From Mannheimia varigena (GTDB lineage Bacteria > Pseudomonadota > Gammaproteobacteria > Enterobacterales > Pasteurellaceae), in assembly GCF_013377235.1 (NCBI RefSeq), contig NZ_CP016226.1:496001-560000 (forward strand): 64,000 nucleotides of DNA, read 5' to 3'. The notes under the pieces are model-generated. The model was not told the origin of the DNA. It searched no databases and worked only from the letters and a program-made list of their open reading frames with translations. Shown in pieces: positions 25,861 to 35,091 of this stretch. Every line of letters begins with the position of its first letter. The stretch's first letter is position 1. Both the position numbers and the translations under genes were made by a program.

Positions 25861-27351
25861 TTACTTTTTAGTAATCGCCCCTAAAATGCCACGCATAATT
25901 TGCTTGGTTACTTGGTTGCGTAAATTTCTGCCGACAGAATGAGCTACTTGACTAACCACTTGCTCGGTAATAGATTGATCTTTTTTCTTCTTCGAACCAA
26001 AAATTGAAGAGATAATGCCACCTAAGAAATCATTATTTTCTTCTTCCGCTGCAGCTTGCTCGGCTTTCACTTGTTCAGCTTTAGCATTAAGCAATTCAAA
26101 CGCAGATTCATTATCTACATACTGACTGTAGTGATGATACAGATCATCTTGCTTAACTAAAGCATCACGTTCGCCTGTCGCCAATGAAGCTAACTGGCTT
26201 TTCGGTGGATAAATATAAGCAATTTCAACAGGGGTTGGCATACCTTTTTCATCTAACACCGAAACCAACGCTTGCCCCACACCAAGTTGAGTAATAGCTT
26301 CTACTACATTTACCTCTTTATTGGCACGGAAGGTCTCCGCCGCTGATTTCACTGCTTTTTGATCACGAGGTGTGAAAGCTCGCAAGGCGTGTTGAATACG
26401 ATTACCGAGCTGCCCTAGCACAGAATCGGGCAAGTCGAGTGGGTTTTGCGTAACAAAATAAACCCCAACGCCTTTAGAACGAATTAAGCGAACCACCTGT
26501 TCAATTTTATCTACTAATGCTTTAGGGGCATCATCAAATAATAGATGAGCTTCATCAAAGAAAAGCACAAATTTTGGTTTTTCAGGATCGCCAACTTCAG
26601 GTAAATTTTCAAACAGTTCTGCCATAAACCACAGTAAGAATGCACCGTACATTCTTGGCGAATTAATTAATTTTTCCGAATTTAAAATATTGATTACGCC
26701 ACGCCCATTGCGGGTTTGCATCCAATCGTGTAAATCTAGTGCAGGTTCGCCAAATAAATTATCCGCCCCTTCGTTTTCAAGTCTTAATAATGCACGTTGA
26801 ATAGCTCCTACACTTGCTGCTGATACATTGCCGTATTCTACTTGGAATTCTTTCGCATTACCTGCTACAAATTTAAGTAAGGCACGCAAATCTTTTAAAT
26901 CAATCAACAACAATCCACGATCATCTGCTACACGGAAAACAAGATTTAATAAGCCTTCTTGCGTATCGTTTAAGTTAAGTAAACGGGAAAGTAGCATCGG
27001 TCCCATTTCTGAAATCGTAGTACGAAGTGGAATACCGGATTCACCAAACACGTCCCAAAATGAGACAGGATAACCGCTTAAGTAATCCTCGCCACCTAAG
27101 TTGAACATCTCAATACGTTCTGCAATTTTTCCGGAAAAACTGCCCGCTTGTACCAAGCCTGAAAGATCGCCTTTGACATCCACTAAAAACACCGGCACTC
27201 CATCATCACTAAAAGCTTCCGCTAATTTTCGTAAAGTAACCGTTTTACCTGTACCGGTTGCCCCCGCCACTAAACCGTGTCGGTTCGCCATTTTTGCGTT
27301 AAGTGAGATGACTTTGCCCGATTCTGTTTGAGCAATATTATATAACCCCAT
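25861..27351 (-). CDS. yjgR: YjgR, HerA-like P-loop ATPase (DUF853)
   Basis: Cytosolic ATPase of the helicase HerA-like C-terminal family; its biological role is unknown. The 496 residues compare with 500 in E. coli YjgR. Walker A is GATGTGKTVTLRKLAE near residue 32, Walker B is KFVLFFDEAHLLFDD near residue 265, and the sensor YFVTQNPLDLPD and arginine region GNRIQHALRAFTPRDQ follow. Residues about 415-465 are Ala/Glu-rich and low in complexity. It is 23 bp downstream of the lipoprotein gene, probably transcribed with rhlB. Confidence 0.88.
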   Translation of the reverse strand: MGLYNIAQTESGKVISLNAKMANRHGLVAGATGTGKTVTLRKLAEAFSDDGVPVFLVDVKGDLSGLVQAGSFSGKIAERIEMFNLGGEDYLSGYPVSFWDVFGESGIPLRTTISEMGPMLLSRLLNLNDTQEGLLNLVFRVADDRGLLLIDLKDLRALLKFVAGNAKEFQVEYGNVSAASVGAIQRALLRLENEGADNLFGEPALDLHDWMQTRNGRGVINILNSEKLINSPRMYGAFLLWFMAELFENLPEVGDPEKPKFVLFFDEAHLLFDDAPKALVDKIEQVVRLIRSKGVGVYFVTQNPLDLPDSVLGQLGNRIQHALRAFTPRDQKAVKSAAETFRANKEVNVVEAITQLGVGQALVSVLDEKGMPTPVEIAYIYPPKSQLASLATGERDALVKQDDLYHHYSQYVDNESAFELLNAKAEQVKAEQAAAEEENNDFLGGIISSIFGSKKKKDQSITEQVVSQVAHSVGRNLRNQVTKQIMRGILGAITKK

Positions 27352-27374
27352 ATTTGATTCTCTTTTGTCTAAAA

Positions 27375-27785
27375 TTAACTTTTAATGCCAATGCGGAAAC
27401 CTCTTTCCCAATTATTATAATAATGGGAAGGTAGATCTTTTACATTATAGCCACAATATCTGCTTCGTTGTTCTAGCATTTGGTTTTTCTGTGCACGGAA
27501 TGATTTTCCAACACGATAGCCATCTAAATACCAATCATCGCTATCTTTACAAGCGGTCGTATTTATTCGTTTATTTACAACTGTTTGATTAACTATAGGT
27601 AATTTATTTTGACTAGCTTTAACTGTCGGATTTAATGTTATATTACGCTCTTTTTTCGTTGTAATCTTAGCTGATGAATGGCGATTAACCGATTCTGCAG
27701 AAGATAACCAATCTTCCTCAAACTGTTCTAAGTTCTTACAGCCAGTCAGCAATACTAAGCAACATAGATATTTAACAAACTTCAT
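27375..27785 (-). CDS. Small putative lipoprotein with DUF2799-like C-terminus
   Basis: I start it at 27785, giving 136 residues beginning MKFVKYLCCLVLLTGCKNLE: a signal sequence with lipobox LTGC, so the mature protein is probably a lipoprotein starting at Cys16. The upstream in-frame extension overlaps the rhlB end and would bury the signal. The C-terminal half has CKDSDDWYLDGYRVGKSF followed by a second Cys (RYCGY) and a W-ERGF-G motif, resembling DUF2799 proteins. Function is unknown. It lies 13 bp after the rhlB stop and 23 bp before yjgR. Confidence 0.72.
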   Translation of the reverse strand: MKFVKYLCCLVLLTGCKNLEQFEEDWLSSAESVNRHSSAKITTKKERNITLNPTVKASQNKLPIVNQTVVNKRINTTACKDSDDWYLDGYRVGKSFRAQKNQMLEQRSRYCGYNVKDLPSHYYNNWERGFRIGIKS

Positions 27786-27798
27786 CGTCTTCAGAGCT

Positions 27799-29040
27799 CT
27801 ATTTATTAACACCATTACGATTATTTTTCTTCGCCACAAAAGGATTTTTACCTCTTGGACGATTTACTTTCGGCACATCAAGTAAAGATTCTTTATCATA
27901 TTGGCTAACCGGAATTTGATGCCCGATATACTCTTCGATAGCCGGTAAATTCACCGCGTAACGCTCACAAGCAAAACTGATGGAATGCCCGCTCTCCCCT
28001 GCTCGCCCTGTTCTACCAATACGATGGACGTAATCTTCTTTATCATCAGGCAAATCGTAATTAAAAACGTGCGTTACATCCGGAATATGCAAACCACGAG
28101 CTGCGACATCCGTAACGACTAAAATATCCAAATTGCCTTTGGTGAAATTATCCAGCAATGAAAGGCGTTTTTTCTGCGGAATATCACCGGTCAGCATTCC
28201 GACCCGATGCCCGTCCGCTAACAAATATTGCCAAATTTCCTCGCATTTATGTTTAGTGTTAGCGAAAATCATACAGCGATCCGGCCACTCTTCTTCCAAC
28301 AACGTCAGCAATAACGCCATTTTATCTTCATTAGACGGGTAGAAAAGCTCCTCTTTAATACGATGGCCAGTGCGTTGCAACGGCTCAATTTCGATATATT
28401 CGGCATTGTCCATATCTTCGTAAGCCAGCTCACGCACTTTTGGCGAAAGGGTGGCGGAAAACAGTAGCGTTAAGCGATCTTGCGGCTTCGGACATTTACG
28501 CATTAAGTAACGAATATCCTTAATGAAGCCAAGATCGAACATTCGATCCGCCTCATCAAGCACTACCACTTGAACTTTATCCAAATTGATAATGCCTTGT
28601 TTCACATAATCAATCACCCGACCTGTTGTGCCGACTAAAATATCCACGCCTTTTTCGATTTCTTGTAGCTGTTTATCGTAGCCATCACCGCCGTAGGCAA
28701 GGGCGAGTTTCAGATCAGAATGCTGTAAAAAGAGCTGAGCATCAGCCCCGATTTGCACCGCCAATTCACGAGTTGGGGCTAAAATTAACGCTCTTGGCTG
28801 ATTTTTCGCTGTTTCAACTTCGTTATTCAGTAAATGGTTGAAAGTCGCCACCAAAAATGCCAGCGTTTTCCCCGTTCCTGTTTGAGCTTGCCCTGCAATA
28901 TCATTTCCATAAAGCGTAATGGGGAAAGTTTTGGCTTGAATTGGAGTGCAAAATTCAAAGCCCTTGCTGTCCAACGCATTGAGAACATTGGCGTGAATCG
29001 GGAAATCAATGAAACGATGTTCAGTAAGATGATTTGACAT
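27799..29040 (-). CDS. rhlB: RhlB, DEAD-box ATP-dependent RNA helicase
   Basis: RNA helicase of the degradosome family. The 413 residues show the Q motif FCTPIQAKTFP, Walker A AQTGTGKT, the DEAD box in VVLDEADRMFDLGF, SAT in LLFSATLSP, and motif VI HRIGRTGRAGESG. The N-terminus SNHLTEHRFIDFPIH matches RhlB rather than SrmB, DeaD or RhlE. The C-terminal tail is short and basic (NRPRGKNPFVAKKNNRNG). It is first in a row with the lipoprotein gene and yjgR. Confidence 0.9.
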   Translation of the reverse strand: MSNHLTEHRFIDFPIHANVLNALDSKGFEFCTPIQAKTFPITLYGNDIAGQAQTGTGKTLAFLVATFNHLLNNEVETAKNQPRALILAPTRELAVQIGADAQLFLQHSDLKLALAYGGDGYDKQLQEIEKGVDILVGTTGRVIDYVKQGIINLDKVQVVVLDEADRMFDLGFIKDIRYLMRKCPKPQDRLTLLFSATLSPKVRELAYEDMDNAEYIEIEPLQRTGHRIKEELFYPSNEDKMALLLTLLEEEWPDRCMIFANTKHKCEEIWQYLLADGHRVGMLTGDIPQKKRLSLLDNFTKGNLDILVVTDVAARGLHIPDVTHVFNYDLPDDKEDYVHRIGRTGRAGESGHSISFACERYAVNLPAIEEYIGHQIPVSQYDKESLLDVPKVNRPRGKNPFVAKKNNRNGVNK

Positions 29041-29115
29041 AATATTTCCTTGGAATAATCGTTATTTCTGCAAGCGGTTATATTCTACTCAAAATTTGCA
29101 AAAAGTTTAATAAAT

Positions 29116-29838
29116 TCAACCGCTTTTAAGTTTGTTAGGCAAGATAGATTGAAAAAGTTCACGGCTTTTTAACGGTTGTGATCCTAAATAGGGTTTGAGT
29201 GCAATGCGAGTAAAGCGTTTTGCTGCCTGTTGGGTTGATTTTTCGGAAAAATCCAACTCGGCGAAAGCGAGTAAATCACGCCCAAGAAAACGATTGTTGT
29301 TTTGTAATAACGAGGCGATAAAGCCCTCGTTTTCGCTAAATTGGTAGCTCATTTCGGGCTCAACCGGCAAGCCTGTGGCGGTACAATGGGTGAAATCCAC
29401 ACCATAGCCCAACGCTTTTAAAGTATGAAATTCAAAGGTGCGTAAAATCGGCTCAATCTCAGATTGCGTGGCGAGTTGTGTGACACACACTAAATAATGC
29501 TGAAACAGTTCTGGATAAGCGGTCTGATTTTCCAACACTCTTGCAAGCACCTCGTTAATATAAAAACCGCTATAAAGCGACAACGTATTCATCGGCAACG
29601 TCAATGCCGCCGGCTCTGCTTTGGTAAGCGTTTTTAGATCCCCCTTGCCAGTCCAACGGATCAATAACGGCGTAAACGGCTGAAGCACTGCTTTCAACGG
29701 CGAACGAGCCCGCCTCGCCCCTTTCGCCAGCAAGGTAATCCGCCCGTGGTGTTCGGTGAAGAACTCCACTAATAAACTGCTTTCGCTGTATTCACGGCGG
29801 TGCAACACGAAAGCACGGTGCCATTGGTCTGTTGTCAT
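29116..29838 (-). CDS. recO: RecO, DNA repair protein
   Basis: Recombination mediator that, with RecR, loads RecA on SSB-coated single-stranded DNA. The 240 residues carry the N-terminal OB fold with AFVLHRREYSESSLLVEFFTE and the KGARRARSPLKAVLQPF segment typical of RecO, then a helical C-terminal domain. It belongs to the lepA-lepB-rnc-era-recO gene order, but a 484-bp repeat element separates it from era, so it may depend on readthrough or its own promoter. Confidence 0.93.
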   Translation of the reverse strand: MTTDQWHRAFVLHRREYSESSLLVEFFTEHHGRITLLAKGARRARSPLKAVLQPFTPLLIRWTGKGDLKTLTKAEPAALTLPMNTLSLYSGFYINEVLARVLENQTAYPELFQHYLVCVTQLATQSEIEPILRTFEFHTLKALGYGVDFTHCTATGLPVEPEMSYQFSENEGFIASLLQNNNRFLGRDLLAFAELDFSEKSTQQAAKRFTRIALKPYLGSQPLKSRELFQSILPNKLKSG

Positions 29839-29846
29839 AAATCCTT

Positions 29847-30330
29847 ATTGTTACTTTCTTTGCTTCGCCACAAAACATTTATGTTTTGAACGTTGGCTTT
29901 GCCAACGGCACGAAGTGTGAGCGTAGCGAATAAAGAAAGTAACCAAAGAAAGGCGCCCCTACTTCACCGCTGATCTTCGCTTAGTTTGAATTTGCTTAAC
30001 GGAAAAATTTATAACAAGCTTGCTTCGCAAGCTCAAACACTAAATTTTTCCTACAAATTCAAAGTCGCTCAGGTGGTTCAGAAGGGAACTTATTCGAGCG
30101 TTATTTTACAAAAATCGTCAAAAAAGCAACCGCTTGTAATGGCGGATCGGGTTCCCTTCTGAGTTGCCCGAACGACTTGAAATTTTTAGGAAAATAACCC
30201 GAACGAGAGCGAAGCGAACATCAGGGTTATTTTTCGTTAAGAAAATTTCAACAAAGTGAGGAACAGCAACGAAGCAGGGTGTGCTTTCTTTTGGTTACTT
30301 TTCTTTGCACAAGCAAAGAAAAGTGACAAT
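29847..30330. repeat. 484-bp multi-hairpin element with terminal inverted repeats
   Basis: This fills the gap between era and recO and has no plausible protein. Its ends are inverted repeats: ATTGTTACTTTCTTTGCTT at 29847-29865 and the mirror of ATTGTCACTTTTCTTTGCTT at 30311-30330. Inside are further stems: GTTACTTTCTTTG with a copy ending about 29942, a long stem at 29986-30061 (TTTGAATTTG and GGAAAAATTTA with their mirrors), TCAGAAGGGAAC (30078-30089) with GTTCCCTTCTGA (30151-30162), a stem at 30177-30251 (TTGAAATTTT and AAAATAACCC with mirrors), and GTTACTTTTCTTTGC with its mirror near 30294-30327. The architecture resembles a non-autonomous mobile or regulatory repeat. No transposase is present. 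Confidence 0.75.
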
Positions 30331-30334
30331 ATCA

Positions 30335-31243
30335 TCACTCGTCCATATACCCCAAACTTCTCAACGCTCGTTCGTCGTCTGCCCAGCCGGCCTTAACTTT
30401 CACCCAGAGTTCAAGGTGGACTTGGTTATCGAATAGGCGTTCCATATCTTTTCGGGCTTCGATGCCGATGGTTTTAATTTTTTGGCCACCGGCTCCGATG
30501 ACCATTTTTTTCTGTCCGTCACGTTCTACTAAAATCAAACCGTTGATTTCATACACACCACGTTCGTTCATTTTGAACTGCTCAATTTCTACTGTAACCG
30601 AATAAGGTAGCTCTTCGCCGGTGAAACGCATCAGTTTTTCACGGATAATTTCTGACGCCATAAAACGTTGGGAGCGGTCTGTGACATATTCTTCAGGGAA
30701 ATGGTGCTCACCCGGACGGAGAGATTCACGCACGAATTTTTGTAAAATATGGACGTTTTTGCCACGCTGAGCCGAAATCGGGAGAATTTCCGCAAAATCG
30801 AATTTTTGTGAAAGCTCAGTAATATGCGGAAGTAGCTCTTCTTTTTCTTTGATGTTGTCGATTTTGTTGATCGCCAACAGCACCGGAGCTTTTGCCGAAC
30901 GGAGTTTATTTAGCACCATTTCATCATCTTCCGTCCATTTTGTGCCTTCCACTACGAAGATGATTAAATCCACATCGCCAATCGCCGAGCTTGCCGCACG
31001 GTTCATTAAGCGGTTGATCGCACGCTTTTCTTCAATATGAAGCCCTGGGGTGTCCACATAAATCGCTTGGTATTGATCTTCGGTGTGAATGCCGACAATA
31101 CGGTGGCGAGTGGTTTGGGCTTTGCGTGAGGTGATGGAGATTTTTTGTCCTAAAATTTTGTTCAGTAGCGTTGATTTCCCGACATTCGGGCGACCTACGA
31201 TGGCAATAAAACCGCAGTAGGTTTTGGCTGTTTGTTCTGTCAT
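30335..31243 (-). CDS. era: Era, GTPase in 30S subunit maturation
   Basis: Essential GTPase that binds 16S rRNA near its 3' end. The 302 residues match the E. coli length. G motifs visible are G1 GRPNVGKST, G3 DTPG and G4 NKID. The C-terminal KH RNA-binding domain contains VIGAGGQKIKTIG near residue 250. The stop lies 4 bp from the end of the 484-bp repeat element; a 120-bp inverted repeat separates the start from rnc. Confidence 0.97.
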   Translation of the reverse strand: MTEQTAKTYCGFIAIVGRPNVGKSTLLNKILGQKISITSRKAQTTRHRIVGIHTEDQYQAIYVDTPGLHIEEKRAINRLMNRAASSAIGDVDLIIFVVEGTKWTEDDEMVLNKLRSAKAPVLLAINKIDNIKEKEELLPHITELSQKFDFAEILPISAQRGKNVHILQKFVRESLRPGEHHFPEEYVTDRSQRFMASEIIREKLMRFTGEELPYSVTVEIEQFKMNERGVYEINGLILVERDGQKKMVIGAGGQKIKTIGIEARKDMERLFDNQVHLELWVKVKAGWADDERALRSLGYMDE

Positions 31244-31262
31244 TTTTGTTTTCCTTTCATTT

Positions 31263-31385
31263 AATTCCCCTCTTTAAGAAAAGAGGGGTTAGGGGAGATT
31301 TGATTACGATATCAATATTTCATATGAGCGTAATATTTATTCTGCCAAATCTCCCCCTGCCCCTCTTTGCTAAAGAGGGGAGTAA
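31263..31385. repeat. Inverted-repeat element between rnc and era
   Basis: Two copies of a roughly 38-bp module face each other around an AT-rich centre: CCCCTCTTTAAGAAAAGAGG then GGTTAGGGGAGATTTG on the left, and AAATCTCCCCCTGCCCCTC then TTTGCTAAAGAGGGG on the right. Each module itself contains a CCCCTCTTT/AAAGAGGGG hairpin. It occupies nearly the entire junction and has no open reading frame of its own. Confidence 0.75.
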
Positions 31386-32060
31386 CTATTTCTTTGTTTT
31401 GATCATAGCCAACACTTTCTCAGCCGCATTCTGCTCTGCCTTGCGGCGGCTGGTGCCGGTGCCGATAAAAACTTCCTCCACGTTAATCACCTTGCAAGTA
31501 ACACGGAAAGTTTGGTTGTGGGCTTCGCCTTTAATATCTAACACATCATATTCCGGCAGCGGCAATTTTCTGCCCTGTAAAAATTCTTGCAGACGGGTTT
31601 TCGGGTCTTTTTGCGAGTCATCAGGGCTGATGTTTTTCAATAAGTCTGCATACCAATCCTGCACTTTTGCCATTGCGGTTGCCATATCTTGATCTAACGA
31701 GATCGCCGCAATAATGGCTTCTACGCAGTCGGAAAGAATGGACTCTCGACGGTGTCCGCCACTTTTGAGTTCGCCCGGACCTAATTTTAGATATTCACCT
31801 AAATCGAATTGGCGGGCAATGATCGCTAAGGTTTGTTCACGCACAAGGGTGGCACGCATACGGCTGAGTTCGCCCTCGTTTGCTTTCGGGAATTTGTCGT
31901 ATAACGCTTTGCCGATGGTGAAGTTCAAGATCGAATCGCCCAAAAACTCAAGGCGTTCGTTATTTTTTGCCGCCGCACTGCGGTGGGTTAAGGCTTGGGT
32001 GAGGTAATCAAGGTTATGGAATTGATAACCTAATTTTTTCTGTAATCGTTCTAAGTGCAT
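31386..32060 (-). CDS. rnc: RNase III
   Basis: Double-strand-specific endoribonuclease that processes rRNA and mRNA. I start it at 32060 (MHLERLQKKLGYQF), giving 224 residues, against 226 in E. coli; the longer in-frame extension to 32120 would translate a palindromic repeat. The catalytic signature NERLEFLGDSILNF is near residue 37, and the second acidic pair lies in LSDCVEAIIAAI near residue 115. The double-stranded RNA-binding domain occupies the last 70 residues (RLQEFLQGRKLPLPEYDV and GTGTSRRKAEQNAAEKVL). Confidence 0.96.
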   Translation of the reverse strand: MHLERLQKKLGYQFHNLDYLTQALTHRSAAAKNNERLEFLGDSILNFTIGKALYDKFPKANEGELSRMRATLVREQTLAIIARQFDLGEYLKLGPGELKSGGHRRESILSDCVEAIIAAISLDQDMATAMAKVQDWYADLLKNISPDDSQKDPKTRLQEFLQGRKLPLPEYDVLDIKGEAHNQTFRVTCKVINVEEVFIGTGTSRRKAEQNAAEKVLAMIKTKK

Positions 32061-32086
32061 AAATTCTTTGTTTATTAATAATAACT

Positions 32087-32112
32087 TAGGGGCGAATTGC
32101 AATTCGCCCCTA
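32087..32112. repeat. Perfect 26-bp palindrome between lepB and rnc
   Basis: TAGGGGCGAATTG followed by its exact reverse complement. It belongs to a family of intergenic palindromes seen also at 33101, 46776, 48674, 49671 and 49712. Confidence 0.85.
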
Positions 32113-32119
32113 CACGACA

Positions 32120-33079
32120 TTATTGAATAGCGGTAAACATTCTAGAGAAACGAAGTCCGGTTGGAAATTCATTCGCTTTTTTGTCTAAACTCAGCCAGAT
32201 AAAGGTGGCTTTGCCGACAATATTTTGCTCCGGCACGAAGCCCCAGAATCGGCTGTCTTCGCTGTTATCGCGGTTGTCGCCCATTACAAAGTAATGTCCT
32301 TCCGGCACAACCCATTCGCCGTCAGCTTGCCCTGCTTGTTTGAAGAAGTAAGGAGCATAGTTAAACGCCATCGGGTTATTTAAAATTTGGTGGGTTACAT
32401 CGCCTTTTTCGGTGCGTTCAATTTGCATTTCACCGTGGTAGAAGAAATCCGCATTCGGCTTGCCTTCGCTATATTCAAATGCTTGCACCTCGCCATTGGC
32501 TTTGGTTACGGTAAGCTGTTGATAAGCAAAATCGTATTTGATTTTATCACCGCCCACGCCCACAACACGTTTAATGTAATCCACGTGTGGTTGAGCTGGA
32601 GCTTTGAACACCACAATATCGCCACGTTCCGGCTTGCCGGTTTCAATCAGCGTGTTTTGCCAAATCGGATCTTTAATGCCGTAGTTAAATTTGTTCACCA
32701 CTAAAAAATCGCCCACACGCAAGGTTGGCTCCATTGAGCCACTTGGGATTTGGAACGGCTCAAATAAGAATGAACGCAATACGGTCACAAAGAATAACAC
32801 GCCGAACAACGAGGCAAAAAATTCACCTACCGCTGATTTTGGCTGAATTTCCGCCATTTCTTCTGCGGTTAATTCTCTGCCTAAACGCTTTTGTTGTTCG
32901 GCAATAGCCTGTTTGCGTCTTGGATCGGCACTGAATTTGTAGAATGCCCAAAAACCGCCGCAAATCAATACCAACGCCACTAAAATGATCGAAATGGTAT
33001 TCGGCAGTTGCATTGAATCCAGCCATTTCCAAATACCGTAAATAATGCCTAGAAAAATAATCGGCATAAATTGTGCCAT
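32120..33079 (-). CDS. lepB: LepB, signal peptidase I
   Basis: Inner-membrane serine protease that removes signal peptides from exported proteins. The 319 residues show two N-terminal hydrophobic segments (about residues 3-45) plus a third near residue 85, then the catalytic Ser in IPSGSMEPTLRVGDFL near residue 115, the Lys in YIKRVVGVGGDK near residue 167, and the C-terminal box GDNRDNSEDSRFWGFVP. It sits between lepA and rnc as in E. coli, with palindromic repeats on both sides. Confidence 0.97.
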   Translation of the reverse strand: MAQFMPIIFLGIIYGIWKWLDSMQLPNTISIILVALVLICGGFWAFYKFSADPRRKQAIAEQQKRLGRELTAEEMAEIQPKSAVGEFFASLFGVLFFVTVLRSFLFEPFQIPSGSMEPTLRVGDFLVVNKFNYGIKDPIWQNTLIETGKPERGDIVVFKAPAQPHVDYIKRVVGVGGDKIKYDFAYQQLTVTKANGEVQAFEYSEGKPNADFFYHGEMQIERTEKGDVTHQILNNPMAFNYAPYFFKQAGQADGEWVVPEGHYFVMGDNRDNSEDSRFWGFVPEQNIVGKATFIWLSLDKKANEFPTGLRFSRMFTAIQ

Positions 33080-33100
33080 TTGATTTCCTCTTTTGTTTGG

Positions 33101-33122
33101 GGGGCGAATTGCAATTCGCCCC
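33101..33122. repeat. Perfect 22-bp palindrome between lepA and lepB
   Basis: GGGGCGAATTG followed by its mirror, then CTACA as in the other family copies. Two facing uptake cores (GACCGCTTGCAAGCGGTT) lie about 30 bp further on in the same 114-bp junction. Confidence 0.85.
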
Positions 33123-33193
33123 TACATTTTTTGCAAAAAATCCTGAAAATATGACCGCTTGCAAGCGGTTTGATTCCGCATTAATTTTGCAAA

Positions 33194-34993
33194 TTACTCT
33201 TTGCCAACGTGTAAAATCGCTAAGAACGCTTCTTGTGGCACTTCTACGTTACCGAGGGATTTCATTCGTTTTTTACCCTCTTTTTGTTTTTGGAGAAGTT
33301 TCTTCTTACGGCTGACGTCACCACCGTAACATTTCGCCAATACGTTTTTACGCAACTGTTTAACCGTTGAACGAGCGATTACGTGGTTGCCGATAGCAGC
33401 TTGGATTGCGATATCAAATTGTTGGCGAGGAATTAGCTCTCGCATTTTTTCTACCAACTCACGCCCACGATAAGCTGCATTTGCACGGTGAACAATGATC
33501 GCCAAGGCATCAACACGCTCGCCGTTGATCATAATATCCACACGCACCATATCGGCAGTTTGGAAGCGTTTGAAGCCGTAATCCAATGAAGCGTAACCAC
33601 GAGAGGTTGATTTCAAACGGTCGAAGAAGTCTAACACCACTTCGCCCATCGGGATTTCATAAGTTAAAGCGATTTGGTTGCCGTGGTACACCATATTGGT
33701 TTGCACGCCACGTTTTTCCACACAAAGGGTAATCACGTTACCCAAGAACTCTTGCGGCACAAGCATATTACACTCAGCAATCGGCTCACGAATTTCTGCA
33801 ATATTGTTGATTGCAGGGAGTTTAGACGGGCTGTCCACATAAATGGTTTCGCCGTTGGTTTGCACGACTTCATACACTACGGTTGGAGCGGTGGTGATCA
33901 AATCCAAGTCGTATTCACGTTCTAAACGCTCTTGAATGATCTCCATATGCAACAAGCCTAAGAAGCCGCAACGGAAGCCGAAGCCTAACGCACTAGAAGT
34001 TTCCGGTTCGTAGAATAACGAAGCATCGTTTAGACTTAATTTACCTAAGGCATCACGGAAAGCTTCGTAATCATCTGATGAAATCGGGAATAAACCTGCA
34101 TAAACCTGCGGTTTTACTTTCTTAAAGCCCGGTAACACTTCGGTGGCTGAATTGTGGTGGTGAGTTAAAGTATCGCCCACCGGCGCCCCTAAAATGTCTT
34201 TGATCGCACAAACCACCCAGCCCACTTCGCCGGTTTTTAATTCTGTGGTATCCACCTGTTTTGGTGTGAAAATACCTAAGCGATCCACATTGTAAGACTG
34301 CCCCGTGCTCATCACTTTGATTTTATCGCCTTTTTTCAGCACGCCGTTTTTTACACGCACTAAAGAAACAACGCCCAAGTAGTTATCGAACCAAGAGTCG
34401 ATAATCAAGGCTTGTAACGGAGCTTCAGGATCGCCCTCCGGTGCAGGGATTTTCTTCACGATTTCTTCCAACACCAAATCAATGCCTAAACCGGTTTTTG
34501 CCGAACAACGCACCGCATCAATCGCATCAATGCCGACAATATCTTCGATCTCTTCTGCAACACGCTCAGGTTCAGCAGCTGGTAGGTCGATTTTGTTTAA
34601 AATCGGCACAACCTCAAGATCCATTTCGATTGCGGTATAACAGTTCGCCAAGGTTTGAGCTTCCACGCCCTGCCCTGCATCCACCACCAACAATGCCCCT
34701 TCACAAGCCGCCAGCGAGCGAGAAACTTCGTAGGAGAAATCCACGTGCCCCGGAGTGTCGATAAAGTTGAGCTGGTAAGTTTCACCATCGTTCGCTTTAT
34801 AATTTAAGGTTACACTTTGGGCTTTAATGGTAATTCCACGCTCACGCTCAAGATCCATTGAATCCAACACCTGAGCTTCCATTTCACGGTCTGATAAGCC
34901 GCCACACGTTTGGATTAAGCGGTCTGATAAAGTCGATTTACCGTGGTCAATATGGGCAATAATCGAAAAGTTACGGATATTTTGCATTTTCAT
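33194..34993 (-). CDS. lepA: LepA, elongation factor 4
   Basis: Ribosome-associated translational GTPase (EF4). The 599 residues carry G motifs IIAHIDHGKSTLSDR near residue 10, the DTPGHVDF block and NKIDLP, followed by EF-G-like domains and the LepA-specific C-terminal domain with GGDVSRKKKLLQKQKEGKKR. The start is either 34993 or the in-frame ATG 6 nt later, which would match the E. coli N-terminus more closely; AGGA lies upstream. It heads the lepA-lepB-rnc-era-recO series. Confidence 0.97.
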   Translation of the reverse strand: MKMQNIRNFSIIAHIDHGKSTLSDRLIQTCGGLSDREMEAQVLDSMDLERERGITIKAQSVTLNYKANDGETYQLNFIDTPGHVDFSYEVSRSLAACEGALLVVDAGQGVEAQTLANCYTAIEMDLEVVPILNKIDLPAAEPERVAEEIEDIVGIDAIDAVRCSAKTGLGIDLVLEEIVKKIPAPEGDPEAPLQALIIDSWFDNYLGVVSLVRVKNGVLKKGDKIKVMSTGQSYNVDRLGIFTPKQVDTTELKTGEVGWVVCAIKDILGAPVGDTLTHHHNSATEVLPGFKKVKPQVYAGLFPISSDDYEAFRDALGKLSLNDASLFYEPETSSALGFGFRCGFLGLLHMEIIQERLEREYDLDLITTAPTVVYEVVQTNGETIYVDSPSKLPAINNIAEIREPIAECNMLVPQEFLGNVITLCVEKRGVQTNMVYHGNQIALTYEIPMGEVVLDFFDRLKSTSRGYASLDYGFKRFQTADMVRVDIMINGERVDALAIIVHRANAAYRGRELVEKMRELIPRQQFDIAIQAAIGNHVIARSTVKQLRKNVLAKCYGGDVSRKKKLLQKQKEGKKRMKSLGNVEVPQEAFLAILHVGKE

Positions 34994-35091
34994 CGGGCAG
35001 TTAATGTCCTGTTTTGTTGTATGTTTATCAAAAAATTAATCGGGGAATTGTACTTGAAATGCACGGTTTTGCAAAGAGAAACAAATAGCGA

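Noticed and set aside
29847..30330. Insertion sequence
   Set aside because: Terminal repeats are present but there is no transposase or remnant open frame; called only a repeat element.
31246..31692. Plus-strand open frame over the rnc/era junction
   Set aside because: It runs antisense through rnc and the inverted repeat element and has no protein-like features.
32061..32120. N-terminal extension of RNase III
   Set aside because: It reads through the palindromic repeat and is absent from the family; the start at 32060 fits the known length.
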